Assembly (NCBI GenBank): GCA_021647465.1
Contig: JAKIUQ010000004.1
Location: forward strand, 159,414-223,413
Source: Emcibacter sp.
GTDB taxonomy: Bacteria; Pseudomonadota; Alphaproteobacteria; Sphingomonadales; Emcibacteraceae
Direction of reading: 5' to 3'
Length of the DNA stretch: 64,000 bases
The notes under the pieces are model-generated. The model made no database searches. It was not told where the DNA came from and saw nothing but the letters and a program-made list of their open reading frames with translations. Below, one piece after another: positions 17,149-25,492 of this stretch. Made by a program: the position numbers and the translations under genes. The stretch's first letter is position 1, and each line of letters opens with the position of its first letter.

Positions 17149-17697
17149 TCAATTAACGCGTACGGTTAACGTCGTCTCAGGCGATAATATGGGCAGGATT
17201 TCCAATAAATCCTGTTTCCTCAAGGCGATACAGCCTTCGGTTCCGTTGAATATGTCCTCGCTGGTTTCGCTGGCTACATGAAGGAAAATGGCGCTGCCCT
17301 TGCCTTTTTCGGTTGGGTTATCGTTATGGCCAAGCACCACAATCACATCATAAACATCATCATCGCGCCATAGGTTCTCTGCGCTGGCGTGATAAGGCAA
17401 CATAACCGATTGGTTATAGGCCCGGTCATCAGGATCATCGCACCAGCCATCTTCTTCCAAAAGTGCCATCATCGGCACCTGCGTATAAATTGGCGAGGAT
17501 AATTTGTCATAGCGATAAAAAACTGTTCGCAAGGGAAAATTACCCTGCGGCGTTTTCATATCGCCTTCATGCTTCACCAAAGCAACACCTTGCTTGCCCA
17601 AGGCGCAAGGGAAGATTTTCCCCCCCAAAGTCAGGGTGCCTTGCGACGGATTGTCATTTGCCGCCCTCACAATAATTTCTTTTGCCGGATTTATCAT
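17149..17697 (-). CDS. L,D-transpeptidase (YkuD) family protein
   Basis: YkuD enzymes make 3-3 cross-links in peptidoglycan or attach proteins to it. The 182-residue protein has the catalytic pattern with histidine in IFLHVASE and, after about 14 residues, the cysteine in GTEGCIAL; upstream are KTPQGNFPLR and VVLGHNDNPTEKGKGSAIF, typical of the fold. No signal peptide or membrane helix is visible at the N terminus (MINPAKEIIVRAANDNP), which is odd for a wall enzyme. It lies 18 bases downstream of a PspB-like gene and appears to be the last gene of the psp operon. Confidence 0.85.
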   Translation of the reverse strand: MINPAKEIIVRAANDNPSQGTLTLGGKIFPCALGKQGVALVKHEGDMKTPQGNFPLRTVFYRYDKLSSPIYTQVPMMALLEEDGWCDDPDDRAYNQSVMLPYHASAENLWRDDDVYDVIVVLGHNDNPTEKGKGSAIFLHVASETSEDIFNGTEGCIALRKQDLLEILPILSPETTLTVRVN

Positions 17698-17715
17698 CTT
17701 CTGCCCTTCTTTTTT

Positions 17716-17997
17716 CTAACGACGGTATTTCAGATTGTCGATTTCATCGGCCAGATCGCGGCCTTTATCCGTGGCGATGCGCTCCAGAACCTGAATGCGC
17801 TGTTCCATAGCCTCAATTTTCTTTATGTAAACATCAACCTCTTTCTTGGAATAATAGTCACTCAACCCAAATTCATGCATCAAATCATCAAACGCATCAG
17901 ATGCCCCGCCTACTTTATTGCGTTCGAAATAACTTTTTATTAGCCCGCCAATCACGACGATTCCCACGATTAGGACGACCATTTCAAATACATGCAT
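17716..17997 (-). CDS. Small membrane protein with PspB-like C terminus
   Basis: A 93-residue protein with one N-terminal membrane helix (MVVLIVGIVVIGGLI), a polar middle and a coiled coil ending IQVLERIATDKGRDLADEIDNLKYRR. The block ERIxTDxGxxLAxEIxxL is shared by small alphaproteobacterial proteins related to PspB. It lies between the shorter PspC gene and the L,D-transpeptidase gene on the same strand. A role in the phage-shock membrane complex is likely by position only. True PspB is encoded at 18715-18930. Confidence 0.65.
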   Translation of the reverse strand: MHVFEMVVLIVGIVVIGGLIKSYFERNKVGGASDAFDDLMHEFGLSDYYSKKEVDVYIKKIEAMEQRIQVLERIATDKGRDLADEIDNLKYRR

Positions 17998-18042
17998 TTT
18001 ATTTTCCCTCTGTTTATTCTTAAATAATATTTATTGTTGCCG

Positions 18043-18270
18043 TCATTCGCCGTAAAGACTATGGGCGCTGTCATCCAACAGCATGCTCACCAGAAGATAC
18101 CCCAAAATCATAATTGGCCCGGTCATCAGCAGCGCTAGAATGCCTGCAATCCGTAAAATTAACGGGTTAATGCCAAGATAATCCCCAAGCCCCGAGAAAA
18201 CACCGCAGATTTTACCGCGCCGGCTGTTCTTATAAAGTTTCCTTGTGTGGTATTTTTCATATCTGCTCAT
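18043..18270 (-). CDS. pspC: PspC-domain membrane protein (short)
   Basis: A 75-residue PspC-domain protein. It shows the signature LYKNSRRGKICGVFSGLGDYLGINPLILR followed by a membrane helix (IAGILALLMTGPIMILGYLLVSMLL). PspC senses envelope stress and releases PspA from PspF in enteric bacteria. This is the second and shorter of two adjacent pspC genes; it lacks the C-terminal extension of its neighbour. It belongs to the pspA-pspB-pspC run, 40 bases after the long copy. Confidence 0.85.
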   Translation of the reverse strand: MSRYEKYHTRKLYKNSRRGKICGVFSGLGDYLGINPLILRIAGILALLMTGPIMILGYLLVSMLLDDSAHSLYGE

Positions 18271-18310
18271 TTTCTTGCTCCATTCATTCTATCAGGTATA
18301 TGGCCCGGAA

Positions 18311-18718
18311 TTATTTCTTTTTCAGGTCTTCAAATTCTTTATTAAGGCTATATTCCCGTGAGGTCACATGGGCCTCTGCAGCCCTTAGGCGACGCTCGAT
18401 CTCTCTGAATTTATGACGCACATCCCGGATGGTATTTTTGGGCTGGGTGCGGACACCTTTCCAGAATTCATCCTGCTCTTTACTTTTAAACAGGCCCTCA
18501 GGTTTCGCATCCAAAAGCCAGCACATCAAAATATAGGCGATGACAACAATGCCGCTTGCCGGCGAAAGCAGACCAAGAATAGCAACGATACGAATGATTG
18601 TTGGGTCGATACCTGTATAGTCGGATATTCCGGCACAAACGCCGCATATTTTTCCATTTTTCTTATCAAGGTATAATTTATTATATCTTGGCGTTTCACT
18701 GGGGTGATGCGGCGTCAT
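18311..18718 (-). CDS. pspC: Envelope stress response membrane protein PspC
   Basis: A 135-residue PspC. The N-terminal domain has LYLDKKNGKICGVCAGISDYTGIDPTIIR, then a membrane helix (VAILGLLSPASGIVVIAYILMCWLL). A cytoplasmic coiled coil follows (RDVRHKFREIERRLRAAEAHV), as in full-length PspC proteins that bind PspB and PspA. The start overlaps the pspB stop by four bases, so the two are translationally coupled. Two pspC genes in one operon suggest a duplication followed by loss of the coiled coil in the second copy. Confidence 0.92.
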   Translation of the reverse strand: MTPHHPSETPRYNKLYLDKKNGKICGVCAGISDYTGIDPTIIRIVAILGLLSPASGIVVIAYILMCWLLDAKPEGLFKSKEQDEFWKGVRTQPKNTIRDVRHKFREIERRLRAAEAHVTSREYSLNKEFEDLKKK

Positions 18719-18930
18719 GATTTATCCCTCCACTCAGGGGATTCGGCATCCAGGATGCGTTCAATATTCTGAATACGACGCTCTATTCTTTCCGCACTAT
18801 CCCACATTTCCGTCAGGATTTTCTCATCTTCCGATGTCAATGCCCTCGATTGTTTCCATTTTGTTACATAATGAAAAATAATCATCAAGGGCGCGACAAC
18901 GACCATAAACAGGATGCCGAGAGTTTCCAT
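18715..18930 (-). CDS. pspB: Phage shock protein B
   Basis: PspB is a small inner-membrane partner of PspC in the phage-shock response. The protein (71 aa from the preferred start) has an N-terminal membrane helix (METLGILFMVVVAPLMIIFHYVTKW), then a coiled coil ending ERRIQNIERILDAESPEWRDK, nearly the same as the enteric PspB ending. ATG 18930 is chosen over 18972 because AAGG lies nine bases before it and the shorter length matches the family. It follows pspA and overlaps pspC. Confidence 0.9.
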   Translation of the reverse strand: METLGILFMVVVAPLMIIFHYVTKWKQSRALTSEDEKILTEMWDSAERIERRIQNIERILDAESPEWRDKS

Positions 18931-18974
18931 AATTTGAACCTTTCTTCTTGCTAAATCCCCATTGGAAAGCAAAT

Positions 18975-19673
18975 TTATTTTTTATTGGCTTCTGACTTTT
19001 TTGCTTTGGCCATTTTGGCTTTTAGCCCCGCCAGATCATCTGCCACCTGCTGCTGGGATTCAAGATCGGAGAATTCTTCACTTAACGATTTCTCCCTACT
19101 CATATCTCTGCCCATATCCGCAGCTTCAACGCGGCTTTCTGTATCATCAACACGTTTTTCCATCTGTGTAAAGCGGACCATGACGTCACCAATCCGGTTA
19201 TCATAGAGCTTTTGACGTACTTTAAGCTGGCTTGTTGCACTTTCCTGCCGCTCAACAAGGGAGCGCTGTTTTTGCTTGGCTTCTTTTATTTTAGATTCCA
19301 GACTGACAATATCGCTTTCGTATTTTTTCAGAGCCTCATCAAGGGGGGCGCGGTCTTCGGCAAGATTTTCCGCAAGTTCCGCCATTTTTGCCCGCTCAAT
19401 TAAAGCCGCATTGGCCAAATCTTCGCGGTTTTTATTCAAGGCCAACTCAGCCTTACTATACCATTCATCCTGCGCATCTTGCAATCGCACTAAATTACGT
19501 TCCATCTCTTTGCGGTCGGCAATGACGCGCGCGGCAGAGGATCGTACTTCGACCAATGTGTCTTCCATTTCCTGAACCATCATCCGGATCATTTTCGCCG
19601 GATCTTCGGCTTTATCCAGAATGTGATTTATATTTGAATTTACAATGTCTGTAAGGCGGGTAAAAATGCCCAT
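18975..19673 (-). CDS. pspA: Phage shock protein A
   Basis: PspA is a peripheral membrane protein of the ESCRT-III/Vipp1 group; it protects damaged inner membranes and inhibits the activator PspF. The protein (232 aa from ATG 19673) begins MGIFTRLTDIVNSNINHILDKAEDP, the standard PspA start, and continues as long coiled coils with MVQEMEDTLVEVRSSAARVIADRK. A start at 19745 would lie at the -24 end of the sigma-54 promoter and is rejected. It is the first gene of the psp operon and is divergent from pspF. Confidence 0.96.
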   Translation of the reverse strand: MGIFTRLTDIVNSNINHILDKAEDPAKMIRMMVQEMEDTLVEVRSSAARVIADRKEMERNLVRLQDAQDEWYSKAELALNKNREDLANAALIERAKMAELAENLAEDRAPLDEALKKYESDIVSLESKIKEAKQKQRSLVERQESATSQLKVRQKLYDNRIGDVMVRFTQMEKRVDDTESRVEAADMGRDMSREKSLSEEFSDLESQQQVADDLAGLKAKMAKAKKSEANKK

Positions 19674-19728
19674 GTTCTTTCTCCATTTATGAATTTGCAC
19701 CCCTCTCGTGGTACGCAGAATATAACAT

Positions 19729-19744
19729 TGCATGATGCATGCCA
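19729..19744 (-). promoter_or_regulatory. Sigma-54 promoter of the psp operon
   Basis: Read on the minus strand, TGGCATGCATCATGCA matches the RpoN consensus TGGCACG-N4-TTGCW with two changes, and the GG/GC spacing is correct. The -12 element is 56 bases before the pspA start codon. Control of pspA by sigma-54 and PspF is the textbook arrangement, and pspF is divergently encoded here. Confidence 0.8.
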
Positions 19745-19868
19745 AACCTGAAAAAGTCTTCTAATACACTGTTTTATAACATTTATCTTCGTGAATTGAA
19801 TTTTTCTTGCTATTTTAGAATTGGTAAAATACACTATTAATTAGTGAAAATTTATAAAGTTTAATAAT

Positions 19869-20915
19869 ATGCGCCTAAACTCACCGCAAGACCAGACCCT
19901 CATCGGGGAAAGCCCGTCCTTTCTGGAAATTATCGACCAATGTTCGCGGGCGGCCAAACACGACCGGCCTGTTTTGGTGATCGGAGAACGCGGAACGGGC
20001 AAAGAATTAATCGCGGCCCGCCTGCATTTTTTATCCCCGCGCTGGGACAAAAGCCTTATTCAGGTCAATTGCGCCGCCCTGCCTGAAAATCTTCTGGAAT
20101 CGGAATTATTTGGCCATGAGGCCGGTGCCTTTACCGGGGCCAGCGTCCGGCGCATTGGCCGGTTTGAGGCGGCCAATGGTGGCACCCTGTTTCTTGATGA
20201 GATCGCCACCACTTCCTTACCTGCGCAGGAAAAACTGCTGCGGGTGACAGAATATGGCACCTTTCAGAGAATCGGCAGCAATAAAACCATCCAAACCGAT
20301 GTCAGGCTCATTGGCGCAACAAATATCGACCTGCCAACAGCCGCAGACAGGGGCGATTTTCGCCATGACCTGCTCGACAGGCTTGCCCTTGATGTCATTA
20401 CCTTGCCGCCCTTGCGTCATCGGCGGGATGATATTCTCTTGCTGGCCTATCAATTTGGGCAACGGGTTGCGCAGGAACGAAAATGGGAGAGCTTTCCCGG
20501 TTTTTCCGATGACATGGCCGATGCGCTGATGCAGCATAGCTGGCCCGGCAATATTCGTGAGCTAAAAAATGTTATCGAACGCGCTGTTTACCATGCGGAG
20601 GATGAATTTACCGCTATTGATGCCATGGAAATCGATCCTTTCGAATCGCCCTATCGTCCCCGCGCCAATATGCGAATGCCCCCTATTGAACCCGCGAGCA
20701 TAAAGGATAATCCCAAAGACAATATGCCACAGGAGGAGCGCCGGATTTTTAACGGCAAACCCATCGACTATACCCAAACGCTCGCCGCCATGGAACGCGG
20801 GCTTCTGGAGGACGCGCTAAAAAGCAACAAACATAACCAGCGGGCGGCGGCAAAATTTCTAAATCTGACCTATCATCAACTCCGCCATCAGTTAAAAAAA
20901 CATGACTTGCTTTAA
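19869..20915 (+). CDS. pspF: Sigma-54 activator PspF
   Basis: PspF is an AAA+ enhancer-binding protein that opens sigma-54 promoters and is inhibited by PspA. The 348-residue protein begins almost directly with the AAA+ domain (Walker A GERGTGKE, sigma-54 loop GAFTGA, Walker B TLFLDE, and WPGNIRELKNVIERAVYHAED). It has no N-terminal receiver or sensor domain, the hallmark of PspF. The C-terminal helix-turn-helix (NQRAAAKFLNLTYHQLRHQLKKH) is of the Fis type. It is divergent from pspA. Confidence 0.95.
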   Translation: MRLNSPQDQTLIGESPSFLEIIDQCSRAAKHDRPVLVIGERGTGKELIAARLHFLSPRWDKSLIQVNCAALPENLLESELFGHEAGAFTGASVRRIGRFEAANGGTLFLDEIATTSLPAQEKLLRVTEYGTFQRIGSNKTIQTDVRLIGATNIDLPTAADRGDFRHDLLDRLALDVITLPPLRHRRDDILLLAYQFGQRVAQERKWESFPGFSDDMADALMQHSWPGNIRELKNVIERAVYHAEDEFTAIDAMEIDPFESPYRPRANMRMPPIEPASIKDNPKDNMPQEERRIFNGKPIDYTQTLAAMERGLLEDALKSNKHNQRAAAKFLNLTYHQLRHQLKKHDLL

Positions 20916-20916
20916 C

Positions 20917-22113
20917 CTATGTCCGGTTAATCAAAAAGCGGTAACTAAGCACAGACAGGATGCTGGACAATAGCATCATCGTGGTCATGGGCAGAATGTC
21001 ATCGCTATGGAGCAGGCCAAGGGCTGCACTTAAAATACCCCCCATAACAAATTGAGACGTGCCAAGGGTCGCGGTGGCTGATCCGCTGTTATCCTCGAAA
21101 TCCTCAAGAAAACAGGCAAATGTATTGGGCATGGTAATCCCCGCCGCGCCAATGGATAACATAATCATCGGCACCACCATATATATATTCTTCGGATCTA
21201 TGAAGGCCAGATCAACAACCTGCCCGCCCCAGAGCACGGCATTGGCCAGCAACTGTATGGTAATCCCCGCCCCGATCAGCTGATGAGGACTGAAGATATT
21301 CAGCAGGAAGGGATTTAAGCGATTAAAGCACATCATGATGATAATATTCGCGCCAAATAAAACCGGGAAAAATTCCGTTGAGACCCCAAGATAGGTGATA
21401 TAGGCAAAGGCAGACCCCGTCAGAAACAAAAACATCACCGATGAACTAAAGGTCTGCGTAATCATATATCCCACCGCGCGGCGATGGGTCAGCACCCTGC
21501 GGTACCCATCCCAAACTTTGGCAAAATTTAATTTACGGCTCAGAGCCTTCTTGCGCTCTGGCAAACACAGAAAAATAACCGCCAGCGAAAGCAAGGCATA
21601 CCCCGCCAGAAAAACAAAAATCATCCGCCAGTCGGAAAATTTCAATATGATCGCCCCCACCGCCGGGGCAACCAAAGGCGCGAGCATCATCACAACCCCG
21701 ATCAAGGCAAACATTTTGGCGGCTTCCTTACCGGTGAAGCGATCCCGGACAACAGACGGCGCGATAACGGTAACAAACCCGCCGCCGAAAGCTTGAACAA
21801 ACCGGCCCAAAATGGCAGATTCAATATTGGGGGCAAATATGATGGCAATTGTTGCCAGAAAAAAGATAACAACCCCCGGCCCCCCGACACGCCGCCGGCC
21901 AAAATGATCGGACAATGGCCCGCCCACAAGCTGTCCCATGGCATAGCCCAAAAAGAAGACACTGACCGTCATCTCTACCATACCGACACTGGTGCCAAAA
22001 TAATGGGCCATATCCGGCAACGCAGGCAGATAGGTATCAATGGAAAACGGCGTCAGCGCCACAAGGGCCGCCAGCAGAATTGCTAATATCCTTGGGGAAA
22101 ATTCAGGTCTCAT
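20917..22113 (-). CDS. Bcr/CflA-type multidrug MFS exporter
   Basis: A 12-helix major facilitator (398 aa) of the Bcr/CflA drug-resistance group. The early motif FSIDTYLPALPDMAHYFGT and the GQLVGGPLSDHFGRRRV loop between helices 2 and 3 are characteristic. Repeated hydrophobic helices fill the rest. Its substrate cannot be told from sequence. It converges with pspF (one base between the stops) and shares its strand with ribA, 36 bases downstream of it. Confidence 0.88.
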   Translation of the reverse strand: MRPEFSPRILAILLAALVALTPFSIDTYLPALPDMAHYFGTSVGMVEMTVSVFFLGYAMGQLVGGPLSDHFGRRRVGGPGVVIFFLATIAIIFAPNIESAILGRFVQAFGGGFVTVIAPSVVRDRFTGKEAAKMFALIGVVMMLAPLVAPAVGAIILKFSDWRMIFVFLAGYALLSLAVIFLCLPERKKALSRKLNFAKVWDGYRRVLTHRRAVGYMITQTFSSSVMFLFLTGSAFAYITYLGVSTEFFPVLFGANIIIMMCFNRLNPFLLNIFSPHQLIGAGITIQLLANAVLWGGQVVDLAFIDPKNIYMVVPMIMLSIGAAGITMPNTFACFLEDFEDNSGSATATLGTSQFVMGGILSAALGLLHSDDILPMTTMMLLSSILSVLSYRFLINRT

Positions 22114-22149
22114 CTTATGGTTTTCAATCTAGGGTCAGAATTTATGACC

Positions 22150-23322
22150 TCAGGACAGTAAATGGCCCGAGCGTTTCTTTTTAGTTTGCAGATAATGGTC
22201 ATTATGGGCGTTGGACGGAAAGCTGTGCGGGACTCTTTCTATCACGGTCACGCCGCATTTCTCCAGACCATCAACTTTCAAAGGGTTATTGGTCAACAGA
22301 CGGACTTTGTCAAAGCCCAAGATTTTCAACATCTGCGCCGCCGGGTCAAACAGGCGCTCGTCAGCGTGAAAGCCCAGCCGTTCATTGGCGTCTACCGTGT
22401 CAAAGCCCTGATCCTGTAATTGATAGGCCCGCAGTTTATTAATCAGCCCGATGCCCCGTCCCTCCTGCGCCAGATAGAGCAAAACGCCGCCGCCGGAATT
22501 TTGCATATGCTTGATTGCGCCGTTCAATTGATCGCCGCAATCACATTTCAATGACCCGAGAAGATCACCGGTGAAACATTCCGAATGAACCCGCGTCAGC
22601 ACCGGATCATGACGGTTCGGGTCGCCAATGATCAGCGCAAAATGTTCTGTCCCGCCGTCATCCGGACGGAAGGCCACCATAGTGGTTTTCGCCGCCCCCG
22701 CCAAAGGCACATTGGCCGAGGTAACAAAGCGCAAGGCTTGCCCGTCACGATGATCAAATTCAAGAATATCGGACGCGCTCGCGTGCAGCAGTCCCTTCTT
22801 TGCGGCCCACTGCGGCCCATCCTCGGTGGCTATAAGGCCAGAGAATAACGCTGCGGGCAGTAATTTTGCTATTTTACATAACTTCAATCCGGCCGCATGA
22901 ATTTTTCCGGCGTCTTGATCCGCCCCCTGAAATGGCCCCTTCATGGGTAGCCTCAAATCATCTGCCGGATCGGCCATGGCCTGAATCATCGCCGCCCCAC
23001 CATAGTCGATCATATGTTCCGATAATTTTATCAGGGCCACATCCCCGCTGCGCGGCAAGACCCGCAAAATATTGGCGCGGTGATAGGTCAGACCGATCAC
23101 TGGCGGCGTTTCAGCCAGACCTTGATATCGGTCAATCCACGTATCCGTCAGTAATTCTGCCGATTGCATAAGGATAACATCCTGCCCGTCACTGATAACC
23201 ACAGGCAATCCACGGCGCAATTCGCCCGCCGCCCGATCAACAGTCACGATGTTGTGATCGAGCAATGGCTTGTTGGCCTTGTTTTTTGCGGGGCGTGGCG
23301 CTATAGCCATTTTCAATTCCAT
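22150..23322 (-). CDS. ribA: GTP cyclohydrolase II with N-terminal RibB-like remnant
   Basis: RibA opens the GTP ring in the first step of riboflavin synthesis. The C-terminal 200 residues carry the zinc and GTP motifs RVHSECFTGDLLGSLKCDCGDQL, LYLAQEGRGIGLINKLRAYQLQDQG and RLLTNNPLKVDGL. The first about 190 residues resemble a 3,4-dihydroxy-2-butanone-phosphate synthase in layout (GLPVVISDGQDVILMQSAELLT), but the acidic DDEDRENEGD active site is missing, so only cyclohydrolase activity is expected. An alternative start is 23310. It is divergent from the response regulator gene. Confidence 0.9.
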   Translation of the reverse strand: MELKMAIAPRPAKNKANKPLLDHNIVTVDRAAGELRRGLPVVISDGQDVILMQSAELLTDTWIDRYQGLAETPPVIGLTYHRANILRVLPRSGDVALIKLSEHMIDYGGAAMIQAMADPADDLRLPMKGPFQGADQDAGKIHAAGLKLCKIAKLLPAALFSGLIATEDGPQWAAKKGLLHASASDILEFDHRDGQALRFVTSANVPLAGAAKTTMVAFRPDDGGTEHFALIIGDPNRHDPVLTRVHSECFTGDLLGSLKCDCGDQLNGAIKHMQNSGGGVLLYLAQEGRGIGLINKLRAYQLQDQGFDTVDANERLGFHADERLFDPAAQMLKILGFDKVRLLTNNPLKVDGLEKCGVTVIERVPHSFPSNAHNDHYLQTKKKRSGHLLS

Positions 23323-23345
23323 TATGCCGAAAGTTAAAATAATGT

Positions 23346-23361
23346 TATATAAGCTTATATA
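23346..23361. promoter_or_regulatory. 16-bp palindrome between ribA and response-regulator gene
   Basis: TATATAAGCTTATATA is a perfect 16-base palindrome in the 73-base divergent spacer. It may be an operator for the adjacent response regulator or another factor, but it is AT-rich and could be chance. Confidence 0.35.
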
Positions 23362-23395
23362 TAATAGGCTTGAGAAAAAAGAACAGGATTAAGTC

Positions 23396-24085
23396 ATGGA
23401 TCACAATTATAACCTGCTGCTGGTGGATGATGATGGCGACCTTCGGAGCATACTCGCCGACCAGCTTGCCTTTCATGAAGAATATACCATCACAGAAGCA
23501 GGGACCGGCATGGGCGCCCTTAATGCCGCCAAAGAAGGGACATATGACCTCATCATTCTTGATGTCGGCCTGCCCGATCTGGACGGGCGGGAAGTCTGCC
23601 GCATGATGCGCAAGGCCAATATCAAAATCCCCATCATCATGTTAACCGCCAATGACAGTGACAGCGACACCATATTAGGGCTTGACGCCGGGGCCAACGA
23701 CTATGTGACCAAACCTTTCAAATTTGCTATTCTTCTGGCCCGAATTCGCGCCCAGTTGCGCCAGCATGCCATTAGCGAGGATGCCTCTTTTGTCATCGGC
23801 CCCTATCAATTCAAACCCGGGGAAAAATCACTCATTAACCGAGACACGCAGGAGCTTATCCGCCTGACAGAAAAAGAAACCGCAATTTTAAAGTTTTTAA
23901 AAAGATCCGACGGCAATCCCGTAAGCCGCGATATATTACTGGAAGAGGTTTGGGGGTATAATGCAGCGGTCACCACACATACGCTGGAGACACATATATA
24001 TCGCCTGCGCCAGAAAATAGAGCCTGACCCTTCGTCTGCAACAATTCTGTTAACCCAAAGCGGGGGATACCGTTTAGGGAATTAA
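23396..24085 (+). CDS. OmpR/PhoB-type response regulator (orphan)
   Basis: A two-component transcription factor (229 aa). The receiver has acidic residues D11-D13, phosphoacceptor D56 (IILDVGLPDLDG), a threonine in IIMLTAND and lysine in VTKPFKF. The C-terminal winged helix has LTEKETAILKFLKRSDGNPVSRDILLEEVWGY and the end TLETHIYRLRQKIE. No histidine kinase lies beside it, so partner and targets are unknown. The spacer shared with ribA is only 73 bases, so joint control is possible. Confidence 0.93.
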   Translation: MDHNYNLLLVDDDGDLRSILADQLAFHEEYTITEAGTGMGALNAAKEGTYDLIILDVGLPDLDGREVCRMMRKANIKIPIIMLTANDSDSDTILGLDAGANDYVTKPFKFAILLARIRAQLRQHAISEDASFVIGPYQFKPGEKSLINRDTQELIRLTEKETAILKFLKRSDGNPVSRDILLEEVWGYNAAVTTHTLETHIYRLRQKIEPDPSSATILLTQSGGYRLGN

Positions 24086-24144
24086 TCAATCATACAGGAC
24101 TCATTATTCTGGACTTGGGGCAGTGACTGAGTTATCAAGCGGGC

Positions 24145-24693
24145 ATGAGCTTTGAGATTTGTTTTACACGCCGATACTGCATGAGCCATCGTCTGTTCAA
24201 TATCAGGAACAGTCGGTGTTTTGTCCCCCATGGTCATAATGAATATGTCAAAGCCTACCTCGTCAGTACGGGACATGACCAGTTGGACGGGGCGGTTAAT
24301 ATGATGGCCCCCTTCGCCGTGCTGAAAAAATGCTGGCATCAATGGATTGATGACCATGTGGATCACAGCCTGCAATTATCCAGTCAGGATCAGATGCTGG
24401 ATTATTTTAAAAATTCCGAGCCAGAGAATTTGCCCCATATCATGATCACACCCGGGGATCCGACAACAGAGGTTCTGGCGGCTTGTTTTATGTCCAAAAT
24501 AAATGCCATATTATTTGATCAGGGCCTTGCCGTTCGCTGCCGGAAAATTGAAATCATTGAGACACCGACCAATATGGTGAGCTTTAGCGGTGATCCGGCA
24601 GATGTTATCTGCACAGATCATTACCCAACTGGCAAGGCTGGCGCGGCATGGTGGCAGCGTCCCGATATGTCCATCAACGATCTGGATATATAA
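24145..24693 (+). CDS. 6-pyruvoyl-tetrahydropterin synthase-like protein
   Basis: A 182-residue protein of the PTPS/QueD fold. Three histidines are placed like the zinc ligands of the family (H15 in MSHRLF, H29 and H31 in VPHGHNEY), and C25 is at the position of the catalytic cysteine (RCFVPHGH). The middle and C-terminal parts diverge from QueD, and it is longer than the usual 120-140 residues, so the substrate is uncertain. A pteridine-reductase-like gene follows after four bases, which supports a pterin substrate. Confidence 0.75.
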   Translation: MSFEICFTRRYCMSHRLFNIRNSRCFVPHGHNEYVKAYLVSTGHDQLDGAVNMMAPFAVLKKCWHQWIDDHVDHSLQLSSQDQMLDYFKNSEPENLPHIMITPGDPTTEVLAACFMSKINAILFDQGLAVRCRKIEIIETPTNMVSFSGDPADVICTDHYPTGKAGAAWWQRPDMSINDLDI

Positions 24694-24697
24694 CGTC

Positions 24698-25492
24698 ATG
24701 AAGCAGGCCATCCTGATCACCGCCGCCGGCAAACGCATTGGGAAATGCCTTGCACGGGCGTTGGCCAAACAAGGCTATTATATCTATCTGCATTATCATA
24801 CCGCCCAAGGTGATGCGGAAGATACCCTCAAGGTCATTGAGAATAATGGCGGGGCCGGCGCGTTGGTGCAATGCGATCTGGAAGATTATGAAGAAGCCGA
24901 GGCCTTGTTATCCCACTGTCATAATCTCCCTGACTATCCTCTGCGTCATGTCATCAATAACGCCTCGCAATTCAGTGATGACCGTGTTTTTGATTTTACA
25001 GAACAGAGCTTTGCCTCTCATCAGAATATCAATCTGCGCGCCCCCATGCAATTGGCCCGCGCCCTGTATAAGATGATCCCAGGCGGCGAAAAAGGCAGCG
25101 TGATCAATATCATCGACAGCAAAGTTTTTGCCTTGAACCCCGATTTTCATTCTTATACCTTAAGTAAATACGCCCTGCTCGGCGCGACGGAAACCATGGC
25201 ACAGGCTTTTGGCCCCAAGCTGCGGGTTAATGGCATCGCACCGGGGCTGACCCTGATCAGCCATAGCCAAACGGCTGAAAACTTTGATCTGGCCAGTCAC
25301 TTGAATTTTATCGGAGAACCCCTTGATGTTGAAGATATCGCCAAAACGGCACTTCTGCTTTTAACAAGCCCCTCCCTCAACGGGACAACCATTCCTGTGG
25401 ACGGCGGCCAGAAAATGATTAATTTCACGGGCGATGTGGTCAATGTCGCCGCAGATATTCTGAAAAAAAACGGATATTCTGAAAAAAATTAA
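24698..25492 (+). CDS. SDR oxidoreductase, pteridine reductase/FolM-like
   Basis: A short-chain dehydrogenase of 264 residues. The cofactor loop reads ITAAGKRIGKCLARALAKQGY and is followed by LHYHTAQ, the R-I-G and HYH pattern seen in pteridine reductase PTR1 and dihydromonapterin reductase FolM. NNASQFSDD, the catalytic YTLSK and RVNGIAPGLTL match as well. ATG 24698 is chosen because it gives a standard SDR start four bases after the upstream gene. Together with the PTPS-like gene it may make or recycle a tetrahydropterin; this is inference. Its end overlaps xth by four bases. Confidence 0.82.
   Translation: MKQAILITAAGKRIGKCLARALAKQGYYIYLHYHTAQGDAEDTLKVIENNGGAGALVQCDLEDYEEAEALLSHCHNLPDYPLRHVINNASQFSDDRVFDFTEQSFASHQNINLRAPMQLARALYKMIPGGEKGSVINIIDSKVFALNPDFHSYTLSKYALLGATETMAQAFGPKLRVNGIAPGLTLISHSQTAENFDLASHLNFIGEPLDVEDIAKTALLLLTSPSLNGTTIPVDGGQKMINFTGDVVNVAADILKKNGYSEKN

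Noticed and set aside
19674..19745. Upstream start for pspA at 19745
   Set aside because: It would place the start codon at the sigma-54 promoter and add 24 residues before the canonical MGIF start.
24082..24375. Minus-strand frame overlapping the PTPS-like gene
   Set aside because: The plus-strand frame has zinc-ligand histidines in the correct pattern and is coupled to the following SDR gene; the minus frame has none.
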